Made by a program: the position numbers and the translations under genes. From Pseudomonas fluorescens (GTDB lineage Bacteria; Pseudomonadota; Gammaproteobacteria; Pseudomonadales; Pseudomonadaceae): a stretch of DNA of 64,000 bases. Shown here in pieces: positions 1-8,285 of this stretch. Below the pieces are notes generated by a model, which was not told the origin of the DNA, did no database searches, and worked only from the letters and a program-made list of their open reading frames with translations. The stretch spans positions 62,001-126,000 of the forward strand of contig NZ_CP008896.1 of assembly GCF_000730425.1 (NCBI RefSeq), in the 5' to 3' direction. Each line of letters begins with the position of its first letter. The stretch's first letter is position 1.

Positions 1-3000
1 TGGCGTCGTTCCAGGTGCTGTTGCACCGCTACAGCGGCCAATCGGATATCCGTGTCGGTGTACCCACCGCCAACCGCAACCGCGCCGAGACGGAGCGGGT
101 CATCGGCTTTTTCGTCAACACCCAGGTGATGCAGGCCACACTCGACAGCCAGCAGCCGTTTGCCGACTTTGTGCAGACCGTCAAGGCCGCGGCCCACGAA
201 GCCCAGACCTGGCAGGATCTGCCGTTCGAGCAGTTGGTGGAAGCCTTGCAACCCGAGCGCAATAGCCTGCACACGCCGTTGTTCCAGGTCATGTTCAACC
301 ACCAGATGGAAGCTGGCCGGTTTGCCGATGGCCAGTCCCTGGGCGGGTTGCGGTGCACCCCAGTCGACTCGGACAACCTCAGTGCGCCGTTTGACCTGAC
401 CCTCAACACCTTCGACGGTCCCGCTGGCTTGTCCGCAGCACTGACGTACGCCACCGATATCTTTGACGCCTCCACCGTCGAGCGCATGGCGCGGCACTGG
501 CAGGCGTTGTTGCAGGGTATGGTCGATGACCCCCGGCAGCGCATCGGCCAATTGCCGATGCTCACCGCCGCTGAGCAACGCCTGGCGCTGCACACCTGGA
601 ACGCCAGCACCACCGACTACCCCCGCCACAGCGCCATCCATCAGTTGATCGAGGCCCAGGCCGACTGTACTCCGGACGCTGTGGCGCTGGTCTTCGAGAC
701 GCAGTCATTGACCTTTGCCCAGCTCAACCAGCAGGCCAACCGCCTGGCCCATCGCCTGATCGAAGCCGGCGTGGGCCCGGATGTGCTGGTGGGCATTGCG
801 GTGCAGCGCAGTGTCGACCTGGTGGTCGGGCTGCTGGCGATTCTCAAGGCCGGTGGCGCGTATATCCCGCTGGACCCGGCGTACCCCGAGGATCGCCTGG
901 CCTACATGATGCAAGACAGCGGCCTGGCCCTGCTGCTGACCCAGGCACCGTTGCTGGCGCGCTTGCCGATCCCGGCCGGGGTCAACGCGCTGGCCCTGGA
1001 CCAGCCGGGTGCATGGCTCGATGGCTACAGCATCGAAAACCCGCCGCCGCGGACCACGGCTGAACACCTGGCGTATGTGATCTACACCTCCGGCTCCACG
1101 GGCAAACCCAAAGGGGTGATGGTGCGCCATGGCGCCCTGACCAATTTCGTGTGCAGCATGGCCCGCCAACCAGGGCTGGACGCCCATGATCGGTTGCTGT
1201 CGCTGACCACCTTCTCGTTCGATATTTTCGGCCTGGAAATCTACGGGCCGCTGCGGGTCGGCGCGACCCTGGTGCTGACCGGGCAGGACATCAACCTCGA
1301 CCCGCAAGCTTTGCTCGCCCTGGTCAAACAGCAGCGCATCAGCGTGTTGCAGGCCACGCCGTCGACCTGGCGCATGCTGCTCGATCATCCCCAGGCCGAT
1401 GCCCTCATCGGCTGCAAGTTGCTGTGCGGCGGCGAGGCGCTGCCCCTGGAGCTGGCGACCCGCCTTTTGGCCCTATCGCCCCAGGTCTGGAACCTCTACG
1501 GGCCGACCGAAACCACCATCTGGTCGGCGCAGTACCCACTCGCGCCAACCCAGCCACAGCCGTGGCTCGGCGGGCCGATTGCCAATACCCGCCTGTATAT
1601 CCTCGACGATAACCTGGCGCCGGTGGCGGTCGGGGTAGCGGGCGAATTGTTGATTGGCGGCGAAGGCCTGGCACGGGGTTACTTCCAGCGTCCGGCACTC
1701 ACCGCCGAGCGCTTCCTGCCTGACCCCTTTGGCGCTCCCGGTGCGCGTCTGTACCGCACCGGCGACCTGGCGCGCTATCGCGCAGACGGGGTGATCGAGT
1801 ACATCGGTCGGGTGGACCACCAGGTGAAAATCCGTGGGTTGCGCATCGAACTGGGAGAGATTGAAGCGCGGCTGCTGGAGCAACCCCAGGTGCGCGAAGC
1901 GGCTGTGGTGGTGCGGGACATTGCCGGCCATCCACAGCTGGTGGCGTATGTCGTCGCAGCGCAGGTGGCAGGCGATGAGCAGGCTCTACGTGACGCGTTC
2001 AAGCGCCAGCTCAAGGGCGAGCTGCCGGAGTACATGGTGCCCAGCCATTGGGTGTTCCTTGATAGCCTGCCGCTGACCCCCAACGGCAAGCTCGACCGCA
2101 AGGTGTTGCCGGCGCCGGATGCCAGCGCCTTGCAGCAGCACTACATCGCGCCGCGCAATGCTCTGGAGCGGCAGATCGCCGAGGTCTGGCAGCAGGTGCT
2201 GGGCCTGGCGCAGGTGGGGGTGAGCGACAACTTCTTCGAGCTGGGCGGGCACTCGCTGCTGGCCACCCAAGTGATCGCGCGGCTCAAGCAGACCCTGGCC
2301 AGCCGCCCGGGCTTGCGCGACCTGTTCGATGCCCCGGTGCTGGAAGATTTTGCCGCCTTGCTGGCGGGCCGTTCGGTCGCGCAACCGGCGCCGGTCGCCT
2401 TGCACGCCCATGGCCCGCGCAGCACTGCGCCCTTGTCCCTGGCCCAACGTCGCCTGTGGGTGGCCGAGCAGTTCTCGGCCGGCAACGGCGCGTATGGCAT
2501 GCCCTTGGCATTGCGCCTGCGGGGCGAAGTCTCGGTGCCGTTGCTGATCGAAAGCCTCAAGGGCGTGGTGCAACGCCATGAGGTGCTGCGCACGGCCTAT
2601 GTAGCCGACGATGACGGCGATCCACTGGCGGTGATCGCGCCTGAAGTGACCGTGGATTTCCCGCTGGTCGACCTGTCGCACCTGGACCGTATCGAACAGG
2701 AAGCCCAGGTCGCCCAGGCCACGCTGGACAACACCCGACGCCCGATCAACCTGGCGCAGGCGCCATTGTTCCGTGGGCAGATCCTGCGCCTGGGTGCCCA
2801 TGAACATGTGCTGCTGTATTCGATGCACCACATCATTTCCGATGGTTGGTCGATGGCGGTGTTGGTGGGTGAGCTGGTGCAACACTACGCCGCGCTCAAG
2901 CAGGGGCGTGGCATCGACCTGCCGCCGCTGCCCGTGCAATACAGTGACTACGCCCAATGGCAATTGGCGCTGGAACAGGCCGGGGTGTTGCAGCAACAGG

Positions 3001-4853
3001 CCGGCTACTGGAAGGACGCCCTGGCCGGTCACCCTGGGCAACTGCGGCTACCGACAGACTTTGCGCGGCCGCCGATGCCGTCCTTCGAGGGCTCCAGCGA
3101 GTCATTCAGTGTGCCGTCGGCGTTGGGCGAGGCACTGAAAAACCTGTCCGCACGGCAGGGTGTCACGCCTTACACCACGTTGCTGGCCGCGTTCCAGGTG
3201 CTGCTGCATCGCCTGGGCGCGAGCGACGACCTGCTGGTGGGCGCCGATGTAGCGGGGCGCCAGCAGGCCGAGCTGGAAGGCTTGATCGGCTTCTTCGTCA
3301 ATATCCTGCCCCTGCGTTCGCGCTTCGACGCCAAGGCGCGGTTCAGCGATTTCCTCGCCGCTGCCCGGGAAACCACGCTTACGGCCTTCGAGCACCAGGA
3401 CCTGCCCCTGGACATGATCGCCGAAGCCAGCCACGTGCCGCGCCACAAGGGTTTCAACCCGTTGGTGCAAGTGCTGTTCGTGATGAACAACCTGCCGGTG
3501 CACAGCGCGGGCCTGGCGGACATTACCGTGGAAATGGTGCCCAGCCTGGGCGGCTATTCCAAGTTCGACATGGCGCTGTTTATCGACGAAGAGGCTGGAC
3601 AGTGGCAAGGCACCTGGCAGTACGCCAATGACTTATTCAAACAAGAGCGCATCACCGAACTTGTGAGCGCCTGGATGGGAATTCTTCAACAGATTGTCAT
3701 GGATCCAGACATCCGATTAGGGGACATCATCATGCCGTCGAACACCGCTGTTGCTCCTGCCGCACCTGCCAGCCCGAAGGCCGACAAGCTGGGCAAGTTC
3801 CTCAAGAAACCGTCGGGCCCGGTGGCCCGGGCCCCGCTTGCAGCGATGCGTGAATCGCTGTTGAACGCCGACCAGGTGTTCCCATTGCTGATGGAACCCA
3901 ACGATCCGGGGCTCGACCTGGTGACGTGGGTCCAGGCCAATCGCGCCCTGGTCGAAGAGAAACTCGCGCGGCATGCGGGGATCCTGTTCCGTGGTTTTGC
4001 CATGCGCGATATCCACGATTTCGAGGCCTTTGCCGAAGCGGTCCAGCCGGGCCTGTACGGCCAGTACGGCGACCTGCCGAAGAAAGAGGGCGGCAAGAAC
4101 ACCTACCGCTCCACGCCCTACCCGGAAAAGAAAATGATCCTGTTCCATAACGAGAGCTCGCACCAGGATCGTTGGCCGCGCAAGCAGTTGTTCTTCTGTG
4201 AACAACCATCACCCGTGGGTGGGGCCACGCCGGTGGTCGATTGCCGGCAGATGTACCTGCGTTTGCCGCACGCGTTGCGCGACACCTTCGAAAGCAAGGG
4301 CCTGCTGTATGTGCGCACCTTCGCCGATAAGCTCGATGTGTCCTGGCAGCATTTCTTCAAGACCCAAGACCGCGCCCAGGTCGAGCAGCGCTGCGCCCTG
4401 GCGGGCATCCAGTGGACCTGGCTGGACAACGACGAGCTGCAGATCCGCACCCCGTGCCCGGCGATCATTACCCACCCGACCACCGGCGAGAAAACCTTCT
4501 TCAACCAGGTGCAACTGCACCATATCTACTGCCTGGACCCCGATGTGCGCGACGACCTGTTGGGCCTGTTCGGCCCCGAGCGCATGCCGCGCCACGTGTA
4601 CTACGGCGACGGCAGCCCGATTGAAGACGAGGTGATGCAGCAACTGGGCGAACTCTACGAGGCCTGCGCGGTGCGCTTTGACTGGCGCAAGGGCGATGTG
4701 ATCCTGCTGGACAACATGCTCGCCGCCCACGCCCGCGATCCCTTTGAAGGCCCGCGCAAGATTGTCGTGGCCATGGGCGAAATGATCGAACGGCGCGACC
4801 TGGAGACGGTAGCGCCTTGCACACGGATGCAAACTGAAGGGACTGACGCATGA
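1..4853 (+). CDS. Pyoverdine NRPS, Gly module with C-terminal aspartyl beta-hydroxylase domain (5' partial)
   Basis: The gene runs in from the left edge; the reading frame begins at base 3. Domain order: end of a condensation domain (about residues 1-180), adenylation domain (core YTSGSTGKPKG near 361), carrier domain (ELGGHS near 747), a second condensation domain (HHIISDG near 942) and a TauD/SyrP-type Fe(II)/2-oxoglutarate dioxygenase domain (about 1310-1600). The dioxygenase keeps an HNE iron ligand pair near 1381 and a distal His in AAHARD near 1576. The A-domain code, read by alignment to GrsA, is D-I-L-Q-L-G-L-I-W, a glycine code. There is no A or T domain after the second C domain, so that C domain and the hydroxylase probably act on Asp held by the next protein. 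The stop overlaps the next start as ATGA, so translation is coupled. The product is a cytoplasmic assembly-line enzyme of pyoverdine synthesis, PvdI-like in position. Confidence 0.93.
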   Translation, partial: ASFQVLLHRYSGQSDIRVGVPTANRNRAETERVIGFFVNTQVMQATLDSQQPFADFVQTVKAAAHEAQTWQDLPFEQLVEALQPERNSLHTPLFQVMFNHQMEAGRFADGQSLGGLRCTPVDSDNLSAPFDLTLNTFDGPAGLSAALTYATDIFDASTVERMARHWQALLQGMVDDPRQRIGQLPMLTAAEQRLALHTWNASTTDYPRHSAIHQLIEAQADCTPDAVALVFETQSLTFAQLNQQANRLAHRLIEAGVGPDVLVGIAVQRSVDLVVGLLAILKAGGAYIPLDPAYPEDRLAYMMQDSGLALLLTQAPLLARLPIPAGVNALALDQPGAWLDGYSIENPPPRTTAEHLAYVIYTSGSTGKPKGVMVRHGALTNFVCSMARQPGLDAHDRLLSLTTFSFDIFGLEIYGPLRVGATLVLTGQDINLDPQALLALVKQQRISVLQATPSTWRMLLDHPQADALIGCKLLCGGEALPLELATRLLALSPQVWNLYGPTETTIWSAQYPLAPTQPQPWLGGPIANTRLYILDDNLAPVAVGVAGELLIGGEGLARGYFQRPALTAERFLPDPFGAPGARLYRTGDLARYRADGVIEYIGRVDHQVKIRGLRIELGEIEARLLEQPQVREAAVVVRDIAGHPQLVAYVVAAQVAGDEQALRDAFKRQLKGELPEYMVPSHWVFLDSLPLTPNGKLDRKVLPAPDASALQQHYIAPRNALERQIAEVWQQVLGLAQVGVSDNFFELGGHSLLATQVIARLKQTLASRPGLRDLFDAPVLEDFAALLAGRSVAQPAPVALHAHGPRSTAPLSLAQRRLWVAEQFSAGNGAYGMPLALRLRGEVSVPLLIESLKGVVQRHEVLRTAYVADDDGDPLAVIAPEVTVDFPLVDLSHLDRIEQEAQVAQATLDNTRRPINLAQAPLFRGQILRLGAHEHVLLYSMHHIISDGWSMAVLVGELVQHYAALKQGRGIDLPPLPVQYSDYAQWQLALEQAGVLQQQAGYWKDALAGHPGQLRLPTDFARPPMPSFEGSSESFSVPSALGEALKNLSARQGVTPYTTLLAAFQVLLHRLGASDDLLVGADVAGRQQAELEGLIGFFVNILPLRSRFDAKARFSDFLAAARETTLTAFEHQDLPLDMIAEASHVPRHKGFNPLVQVLFVMNNLPVHSAGLADITVEMVPSLGGYSKFDMALFIDEEAGQWQGTWQYANDLFKQERITELVSAWMGILQQIVMDPDIRLGDIIMPSNTAVAPAAPASPKADKLGKFLKKPSGPVARAPLAAMRESLLNADQVFPLLMEPNDPGLDLVTWVQANRALVEEKLARHAGILFRGFAMRDIHDFEAFAEAVQPGLYGQYGDLPKKEGGKNTYRSTPYPEKKMILFHNESSHQDRWPRKQLFFCEQPSPVGGATPVVDCRQMYLRLPHALRDTFESKGLLYVRTFADKLDVSWQHFFKTQDRAQVEQRCALAGIQWTWLDNDELQIRTPCPAIITHPTTGEKTFFNQVQLHHIYCLDPDVRDDLLGLFGPERMPRHVYYGDGSPIEDEVMQQLGELYEACAVRFDWRKGDVILLDNMLAAHARDPFEGPRKIVVAMGEMIERRDLETVAPCTRMQTEGTDA

Positions 4854-7800
4854 GTACGCTAAACGATGCAGGCCTGGCGCTGCTCCCGGAGCAGCAACAG
4901 CGGGTGCTGGACGCCCAGGACGGCGCGAGCTGGGGTGCGATCGCGCACTTGCTGCATATCCAGATCAACGGCGCGCTTGACGTGCCACGGCTGCAAGCGG
5001 CCTTGAGTGGTTTGCGCCAGCGTCACACCGCGTTAGCGGCCCGGTTGGCGACCGCGCCCGGTTACCGTGGCCTGCGGCAGTTCTTTGATGCGGGTGCGGC
5101 GAACGTGGCATTGGCGGTGGATGAGTCCAGCGATACCGCGCAGGTCTTGGCGCTGTGGTGCCAGCGCCCGGTGAGCCTGGCGGCCGGGATGTTTTTCGAG
5201 GGCCTGTTGCAGCGTATCGACACGCAGCACTGGCAACTGACCCTGGGCCTGGCGGGTTTTGTCGGCGATCAGGCGAGCCTGGGGATCCTCTATCAAGACC
5301 TGTGCACCGCCTATGAGCAGGGCAGTTGCAGTGTGGACGAGGAACTGGGGCAGTTTGCCCAGTACCTGGAATGGCACGCAGAAGTGGTGCTGGACGAAGA
5401 CGCGCACACGGCCAAAGCCTATTGGCAAGCCTACCTGCCGGGAGCGGGCGCGCTGGCGCCAGACTTGCCGGGCCGCTACGCCAATACCGTGCAGGGCAAC
5501 GCTGCTGCGCAGTCCCTGAGCAGCGACCTCGACCCGGGTGTGTTGGCGCGCCTGGGCTCGCTCGCCACCCAGCACGACACCCAAGTGACCACGCTCTTGC
5601 AAGCCGCGTGGTGGGTGCTGCTGGCGCGGATCAGCGGCCGCGAAGGGTTTGTCGCTGGCCTGCGGCATGACGCACGCCAGGACTATGAGTTCTTCGCGCC
5701 GACCGTGGGCCTGCTGGAAAGAACCCTGGCGTTGAACCTCAACCTGGCGCCGACGGCCTCGTTCAGCAGCGTATTGACGCAACTGGCGGGCGTGCTGGAC
5801 AGCCATGGCACCTGGCAGGAGTATGCGCCGCTCGACGCTGGCCTGCCGTTGACCCACGGCTTTGGCGTGCGCCAGCAACCGGCCCCGCGCACGCAGGGCA
5901 CCAGCGCCTGGCGCTGCGCTTACCGTGCTGATAGTCGGCCGCTGTTCGAACTGGCGTTGATCGTCAGTGTGGAGGAGAGCGGTGCCGTCTGCGGCCTGTC
6001 GTTGGACTATGCCGGGGCCGTGTACGGCCAGGCCGCGATGCAGACGCTGCTGGCACAGTATCAAGTGCTGCTGGCCAGTTTGCTGGCGCAGCCGGACGCA
6101 GCCATCGCCACCCTGAGTCTTTTGGGTGAGGTGGAACGCCAACGCCTATTGGCCTTGAACCCAGCGCCACAAGTGCTGGAAGAGCGGGTGCTGTTGCCCG
6201 AGCATATTCTCACTTGGGCGGAAATCACCCCGGATGCAGTGGCGCTGGTCGCGGGCGATCAGGCATTGACCTATGCCGAGCTGGAGGTCGGCGTGCGTCA
6301 ACTGGCCAGCCGCCTGCGCGAGCACGGCGTGACTTCGGGGAGCATTGTCGCCCTGGCTTTGCCGCGCGGTGTCGCGCAGGTGCAGACCATTCTCGCCGCC
6401 TGGCGCACAGGTGCCGCCTACCTGCCCCTGGACCCAAGCTGGCCGGCGGCGCGCCAGGCCCAACTGGTGGAACAGGCTGGGGCGCAACTGCTCGTCACCC
6501 AGGGTACGGCGCTGGCTGGTTTGGGCTGCGCAGTGCTGGACCTCGATCAACCGCTGCAGCAGCCATTGCCGCAAGGGCCCAGCGCCAACCTGCAAGGCCA
6601 CGATGCGGCTTACGTGCTGTTTACTTCCGGCACCACCGGTGTGCCCAAGGGCGTGGTGGTGGAGCATCGGCAATTGCTCAACTATGTCGCGGGTGCCAGC
6701 TGTGAACTGGACCTGGCCGCCTGCCGGCATTTCGCCCAGGGCTCGACGGTCGCTGCAGACCTGGGCAATACCAGCCTGTTCGGCGCGCTGTACAACGGTG
6801 CCACCTTGCATATCGCTGATGAAGCCACGATGCAGGACCCGCAGGCCTTTGCAGCATTCATCCAGACCCAGGGCATCGACTGCCTGAAGATCGTCCCGTC
6901 CCATCTCGCCGCCTTGCTCGAGGCGCCGCAGCCGCAAGTGCCGGCCACCCTGATCCTCGGCGGCGAAGCAATCGGCCAGGGGGTGGTGGAGCGCATCTTC
7001 AACCTGCGCCCCGATTGTCGCCTGTTCAACCACTACGGCCCCAGCGAAACCACTGTCGGCGTCGCTGTGCATGCCATCCGCCCGCAGGACTTGCAGCAAC
7101 TGGGCGTTCCCCTGACTCGGGTCCTGCCCAACAACCAGCTGTATATCCTCAACGAGGACCAGCAACTGGTGGCCAGCGGTGAACTGGGTGAGCTGTACAT
7201 CGGCGGGCAGCAGTTGTGCCGTGGCTATCTCAACGACCCGGAGCAGACCGACGCTGCGTTTATCAACAGCCCGTTCGCCCCTGGCGAGCGCCTGTACCGC
7301 AGTGGCGACCTGGCCCGCTACCTGCCCCAGGGTGGCATCGTCCTGTATGGCCGGCGCGACCACCAGGTGAAGGTTCGTGGGTTCCGTATCGAGCTGGCGG
7401 AGATCGAACAGCAACTGCTGCGCGTGCCGGGTGTGAGCGAAGCCGTGGTGCTGCTGGTGCAGGACGAGCCGGTCGCCTGTGTGCTGCCGAGCCAGGACGC
7501 ACCTGCCAACTGGCTGCAAACCCTCAAGCAGCAGATGGCCGAGCGCTTGCCGGCGGTGATGGTGCCGCGTCAGTACCAGGTGGTGCAGCACATGCCCCGC
7601 CTGGCTAACGGCAAAGTCGACCGCCAGGCCTTGCAGCACCTGGAGCGGGCCGATGAAGACGACAACTTCGTCGAACCCCGGGACGCCCTCGAAGCCTTGC
7701 TGGCCAGCCGCATGGCCCAGTTGCTGGGGCGCGAACGCCTCAGTTGCGAGCGTGACTTCTTCGCCGCCGGCGGCCATTCGCTGCTGGTGATCAAGTTGGT

Positions 7801-8017
7801 GGCGGGGATTCGCAAACTGCTGCACTGCGAAGTCCACCCGGGCATCGTGTTCGACCACCCAAGCCCCGGCGAACTGGCCCAGGCCCTGCGTGCCCGGGAG
7901 GACAGCCCTGGCCAACTGGAAAAACTGGCCCAGGCACGCCTGCGCCTGGATGCGATGAGCCCCGAGGAGAAGGCCGCATTGCTGGAGAAGGCGCGCCAGC
8001 AGGCAACCACAGGGTGA
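4850..8017 (+). CDS. Pyoverdine NRPS, interface domain - A(Asp) - T
   Basis: This 1055-residue protein has a condensation-like domain (about 1-420) in which the catalytic HHxxxDG is replaced by FVGDQAS near residue 137. It is followed by an adenylation domain (core FTSGTTGVPKG near 592) and a carrier domain (AAGGHSLL near 973). The A-domain code reads D-L-T-K-I-G-H-V-G, the standard aspartate code. A dead C-like domain next to an Asp module, directly after a fused SyrP-like hydroxylase, matches the interface domains known from beta-hydroxyaspartate siderophores. The inference is that this domain recruits the upstream hydroxylase to the Asp-loaded carrier, giving beta-OH-Asp. There is no epimerase or thioesterase, so the chain must pass to another protein, most likely the one starting at 31709. 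A charged helical tail (about the last 35 residues) may be a docking element. Confidence 0.92.
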   Translation: MSTLNDAGLALLPEQQQRVLDAQDGASWGAIAHLLHIQINGALDVPRLQAALSGLRQRHTALAARLATAPGYRGLRQFFDAGAANVALAVDESSDTAQVLALWCQRPVSLAAGMFFEGLLQRIDTQHWQLTLGLAGFVGDQASLGILYQDLCTAYEQGSCSVDEELGQFAQYLEWHAEVVLDEDAHTAKAYWQAYLPGAGALAPDLPGRYANTVQGNAAAQSLSSDLDPGVLARLGSLATQHDTQVTTLLQAAWWVLLARISGREGFVAGLRHDARQDYEFFAPTVGLLERTLALNLNLAPTASFSSVLTQLAGVLDSHGTWQEYAPLDAGLPLTHGFGVRQQPAPRTQGTSAWRCAYRADSRPLFELALIVSVEESGAVCGLSLDYAGAVYGQAAMQTLLAQYQVLLASLLAQPDAAIATLSLLGEVERQRLLALNPAPQVLEERVLLPEHILTWAEITPDAVALVAGDQALTYAELEVGVRQLASRLREHGVTSGSIVALALPRGVAQVQTILAAWRTGAAYLPLDPSWPAARQAQLVEQAGAQLLVTQGTALAGLGCAVLDLDQPLQQPLPQGPSANLQGHDAAYVLFTSGTTGVPKGVVVEHRQLLNYVAGASCELDLAACRHFAQGSTVAADLGNTSLFGALYNGATLHIADEATMQDPQAFAAFIQTQGIDCLKIVPSHLAALLEAPQPQVPATLILGGEAIGQGVVERIFNLRPDCRLFNHYGPSETTVGVAVHAIRPQDLQQLGVPLTRVLPNNQLYILNEDQQLVASGELGELYIGGQQLCRGYLNDPEQTDAAFINSPFAPGERLYRSGDLARYLPQGGIVLYGRRDHQVKVRGFRIELAEIEQQLLRVPGVSEAVVLLVQDEPVACVLPSQDAPANWLQTLKQQMAERLPAVMVPRQYQVVQHMPRLANGKVDRQALQHLERADEDDNFVEPRDALEALLASRMAQLLGRERLSCERDFFAAGGHSLLVIKLVAGIRKLLHCEVHPGIVFDHPSPGELAQALRAREDSPGQLEKLAQARLRLDAMSPEEKAALLEKARQQATTG

Positions 8018-8055
8018 CCCTGCGCGCTGTCTTCTGGTAAACACGACGTGGAATG

Positions 8056-8086
8056 AAAAGGGACATCGCAAGATGTCCTTTTTTGC
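8056..8086 (+). terminator. Rho-independent terminator after the plus-strand NRPS pair
   Basis: A 7-bp stem GGACATC / GATGTCC (8061-8067 and 8072-8078) with a 4-base loop is followed by a run of six T. It ends the two-gene NRPS unit before fpvA. Confidence 0.85.
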
Positions 8087-8115
8087 TTCTGTTACAAAGT
8101 GATTGAGAATCCTTC

Positions 8116-8138
8116 TAAATTATTTCTATCCCGAACGT
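8116..8138 (+). promoter_or_regulatory. Candidate iron-starvation (PvdS/FpvI-type) promoter of fpvA, N15 spacing
   Basis: TAAAT at 8116-8120 and CGT at 8136-8138 form the -35/-10 pair of a PvdS box, but 15 bases separate them instead of the 16 found in all six other boxes of this window. A weak Fur-like half site (TGAGAAT, 8104-8110) lies just upstream. The distance to the chosen fpvA start is about 150 bases. Confidence 0.5.
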
Positions 8139-8285
8139 TCATTAATGGCTCGATGCCGATTCAAGTCAAAACCGTCCCTCTGCAACAGGGAGTGGGGTCC
8201 GGACGGTTTAACTGTATTCAGGTCATTCCGCCCCAAGAGTGGGAGGCCTTCGACATTAATGATCTATCTGGGGCTAAACCAAACA

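Noticed and set aside
6146..8071. Long open frames on the strand opposite the NRPS genes (for example 6146-8071 minus, 29556-31667 plus).
   Set aside because: They lie antisense to well-supported NRPS domains, have no recognisable domains and are expected in GC-rich DNA with strong third-position bias.
8103..8285. Extended N terminus for FpvA starting at 8103.
   Set aside because: The added 61 residues come before a normal signal peptide and overlap the candidate promoter.
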